64,000 bases of DNA from Echinometra lucunter (taxonomy: Eukaryota; Echinodermata; Echinoidea; Camarodonta; Echinometridae), in the NCBI GenBank assembly GCA_029962745.1, contig CM057154.1:3094590-3158589 (forward strand), read 5' to 3'. Made by a program: the position numbers and the translations under genes. Below, in pieces: positions 62,913 through 64,000 of this stretch. Each line of letters opens with the position of its first letter. Positions within the stretch are counted from its first letter, which is position 1. The notes beneath the pieces are model-generated. The model was not told where the DNA came from and ran no database searches. It was given only the letters and a program-made list of their open reading frames with translations.

Positions 62913-63101
62913 CAGTGCCGTATATAGAAAGAGAGTCTGGCCAGCTCGGTTTCAATATATAGGTAACAACTAACAACATGGTGCATTTTGCTTTGCTAGG
63001 CAAGCACAATACAAAAGAAATTGTGCCATGTTGTAGCCTACTGAAACCGAGTTGGCCAGACTCTCTCTAGGTACATGTACATGTACATGTACACGGCACT
63101 G
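62913..63101. repeat. Fold-back, ~189 bp
   Basis: 'cagtgccgt' and 'cacggcactg' at the ends; inside, 'gagagtctggccagctcggtt' pairs with 'aaccgagttggccagactctc'. Further in, 'caacatggtgca' pairs with 'tgccatgttg'. A run of ACATGT repeats sits in the right arm. Confidence 0.8.
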
Positions 63102-64000
63102 GTCCGTAATTCTGACTGGCGCCCTCTTAATGCTGTGTTGCATGGACTTCAAAGATGTGAATTTCTCTGAATTAGGCCTAGATGTAGATGTAATAGACTT
63201 CCAAGTGTGAAGGCACCACATTAGGTGTGCATTATTTTGAAGTACACATGCCCTTGTATACAATGACCTCAACTTCTTTTGAATGGCTGAAGAAGGCGAC
63301 AAAATCAATATGGTCTATTATGTGGCATAAAGTGGTTTGAACCTGAGTGAGAACAGCAGAGTGTCATTGTATTTTTCTTTTGTTTGGCATTTAAAGAGTG
63401 TCACAGTAATATATAGCTAGCTTTATATTTCCAAATAAAGCTCTCTGGTACTTAAAAAAGTTAAAGTGAATTCTAAATTATTCAGTAAATTTCAAAAAAA
63501 TATTAAATGTCCTTTTTCTTAATATGCCTCTATAAAACTAGGCAAGACATAATTTTTTTTACATACTAAAATTTAGCATTTTTATAGGCTTCATATTACA
63601 TGTATGTAAGCGTAACTTACATGTAACTACACTATAATAATAACAAAAAATTACAAAAACATGACATGAAGCTATTTCTTAATCTTGCTGTTATCTGCAA
63701 ATAAAGATGATCTACATTTGTGGAAAACAAAATATCAGTTCATAAATCAATTTTAAAGATGATACTCCAAACATCTTATCACCTATTACATGCTGCTGCT
63801 TCAGTATATGTTACTTCTTCTTATCAAATAAGTAATCATTCACTGAACTGGGAAGGCAATAAATGGTTTGCAGTCAATTTCAAAAATGTCAAGAATGCCA
63901 TATTTCTTGAGGCTGCCATTGCTATCAAATTGCCAGACTGACAAGTGTAGTCTTCCAGAATAGACACACTTTCCAAGGAAGCGTTTCACATATAAAAAAA

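Larger units (their letters stand above)
44829..64000 (-). other. Region 5' of the LD1 exon: probable first intron of paxillin
   Basis: I read the minus strand for ATG-GAY-GAY-YTN-G followed by GT and found no match. The first exon and promoter are therefore probably beyond base 64000, or use a start I cannot recognise. The region has no other recognisable gene; it holds the repeats listed separately. Stretches 46740-49590, 55030-56500 and 63110-64000 show nothing beyond AT-rich sequence, short homopolymers and TACATGTA words. Confidence 0.5.

Overview
The window is animal genomic DNA: AT-rich, intron-heavy and crowded with non-autonomous transposons, fold-back repeats and minisatellites. I see no bacterial, organellar or viral gene blocks. 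The one substantial gene is a paxillin orthologue on the minus strand. The style of the repeats (TTAA-flanked MITEs, tRNA-derived SINEs, large fold-backs, frequent TACATGTA) suggests an invertebrate deuterostome, perhaps an echinoderm such as a sea urchin. That placement is an inference, not something the sequence proves.

Layout. Bases 2-100 (+) hold the last codons of a TRAF-type MATH domain and a stop codon, so a TRAF-family gene enters from the left. About 10 kb further on, paxillin ends tail-to-tail with it (stop at 10151-10153, minus strand). Nine paxillin coding exons can be joined by exact splice phase, in transcript order: 44828-44659, 37626-37310, 36634-36492, 21740-21587, 20060-19805, 17655-17344, 12679-12506, 11723-11493 and 10417-10151. 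Every visible junction is GT-AG and every phase matches. Together they encode 674 residues: most of LD1, Tyr/Pro-rich linkers with YxxP sites, LD2, an LD3-like motif, LD4, LD5 and four LIM domains. The initiator exon (expected to encode about Met-Asp-Asp-Leu) was not found, and probably lies beyond the right end.

The introns and the 19 kb right-hand part carry the rest. There are four copies of a ~410 bp piggyBac-like MITE, one starting at intron base +6 of a LIM1 splice donor. There is a hAT-like element with an exact 8-bp target duplication (58809-59581), a Tc1/mariner-like MITE, and many fold-back elements with arms from 20 to over 300 bp. Tandem arrays have periods of about 22, 87, 90 and 190 bp. 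A tRNA-derived SINE and LINE-type 3' tails are also present.

The most interesting gene-level observation is a decayed second copy of the LIM1 exon in intron 6 (14528-14608). It keeps its splice acceptor, phase and protein-level similarity, but carries an in-frame TAG. I found no credible undescribed multi-gene system here.
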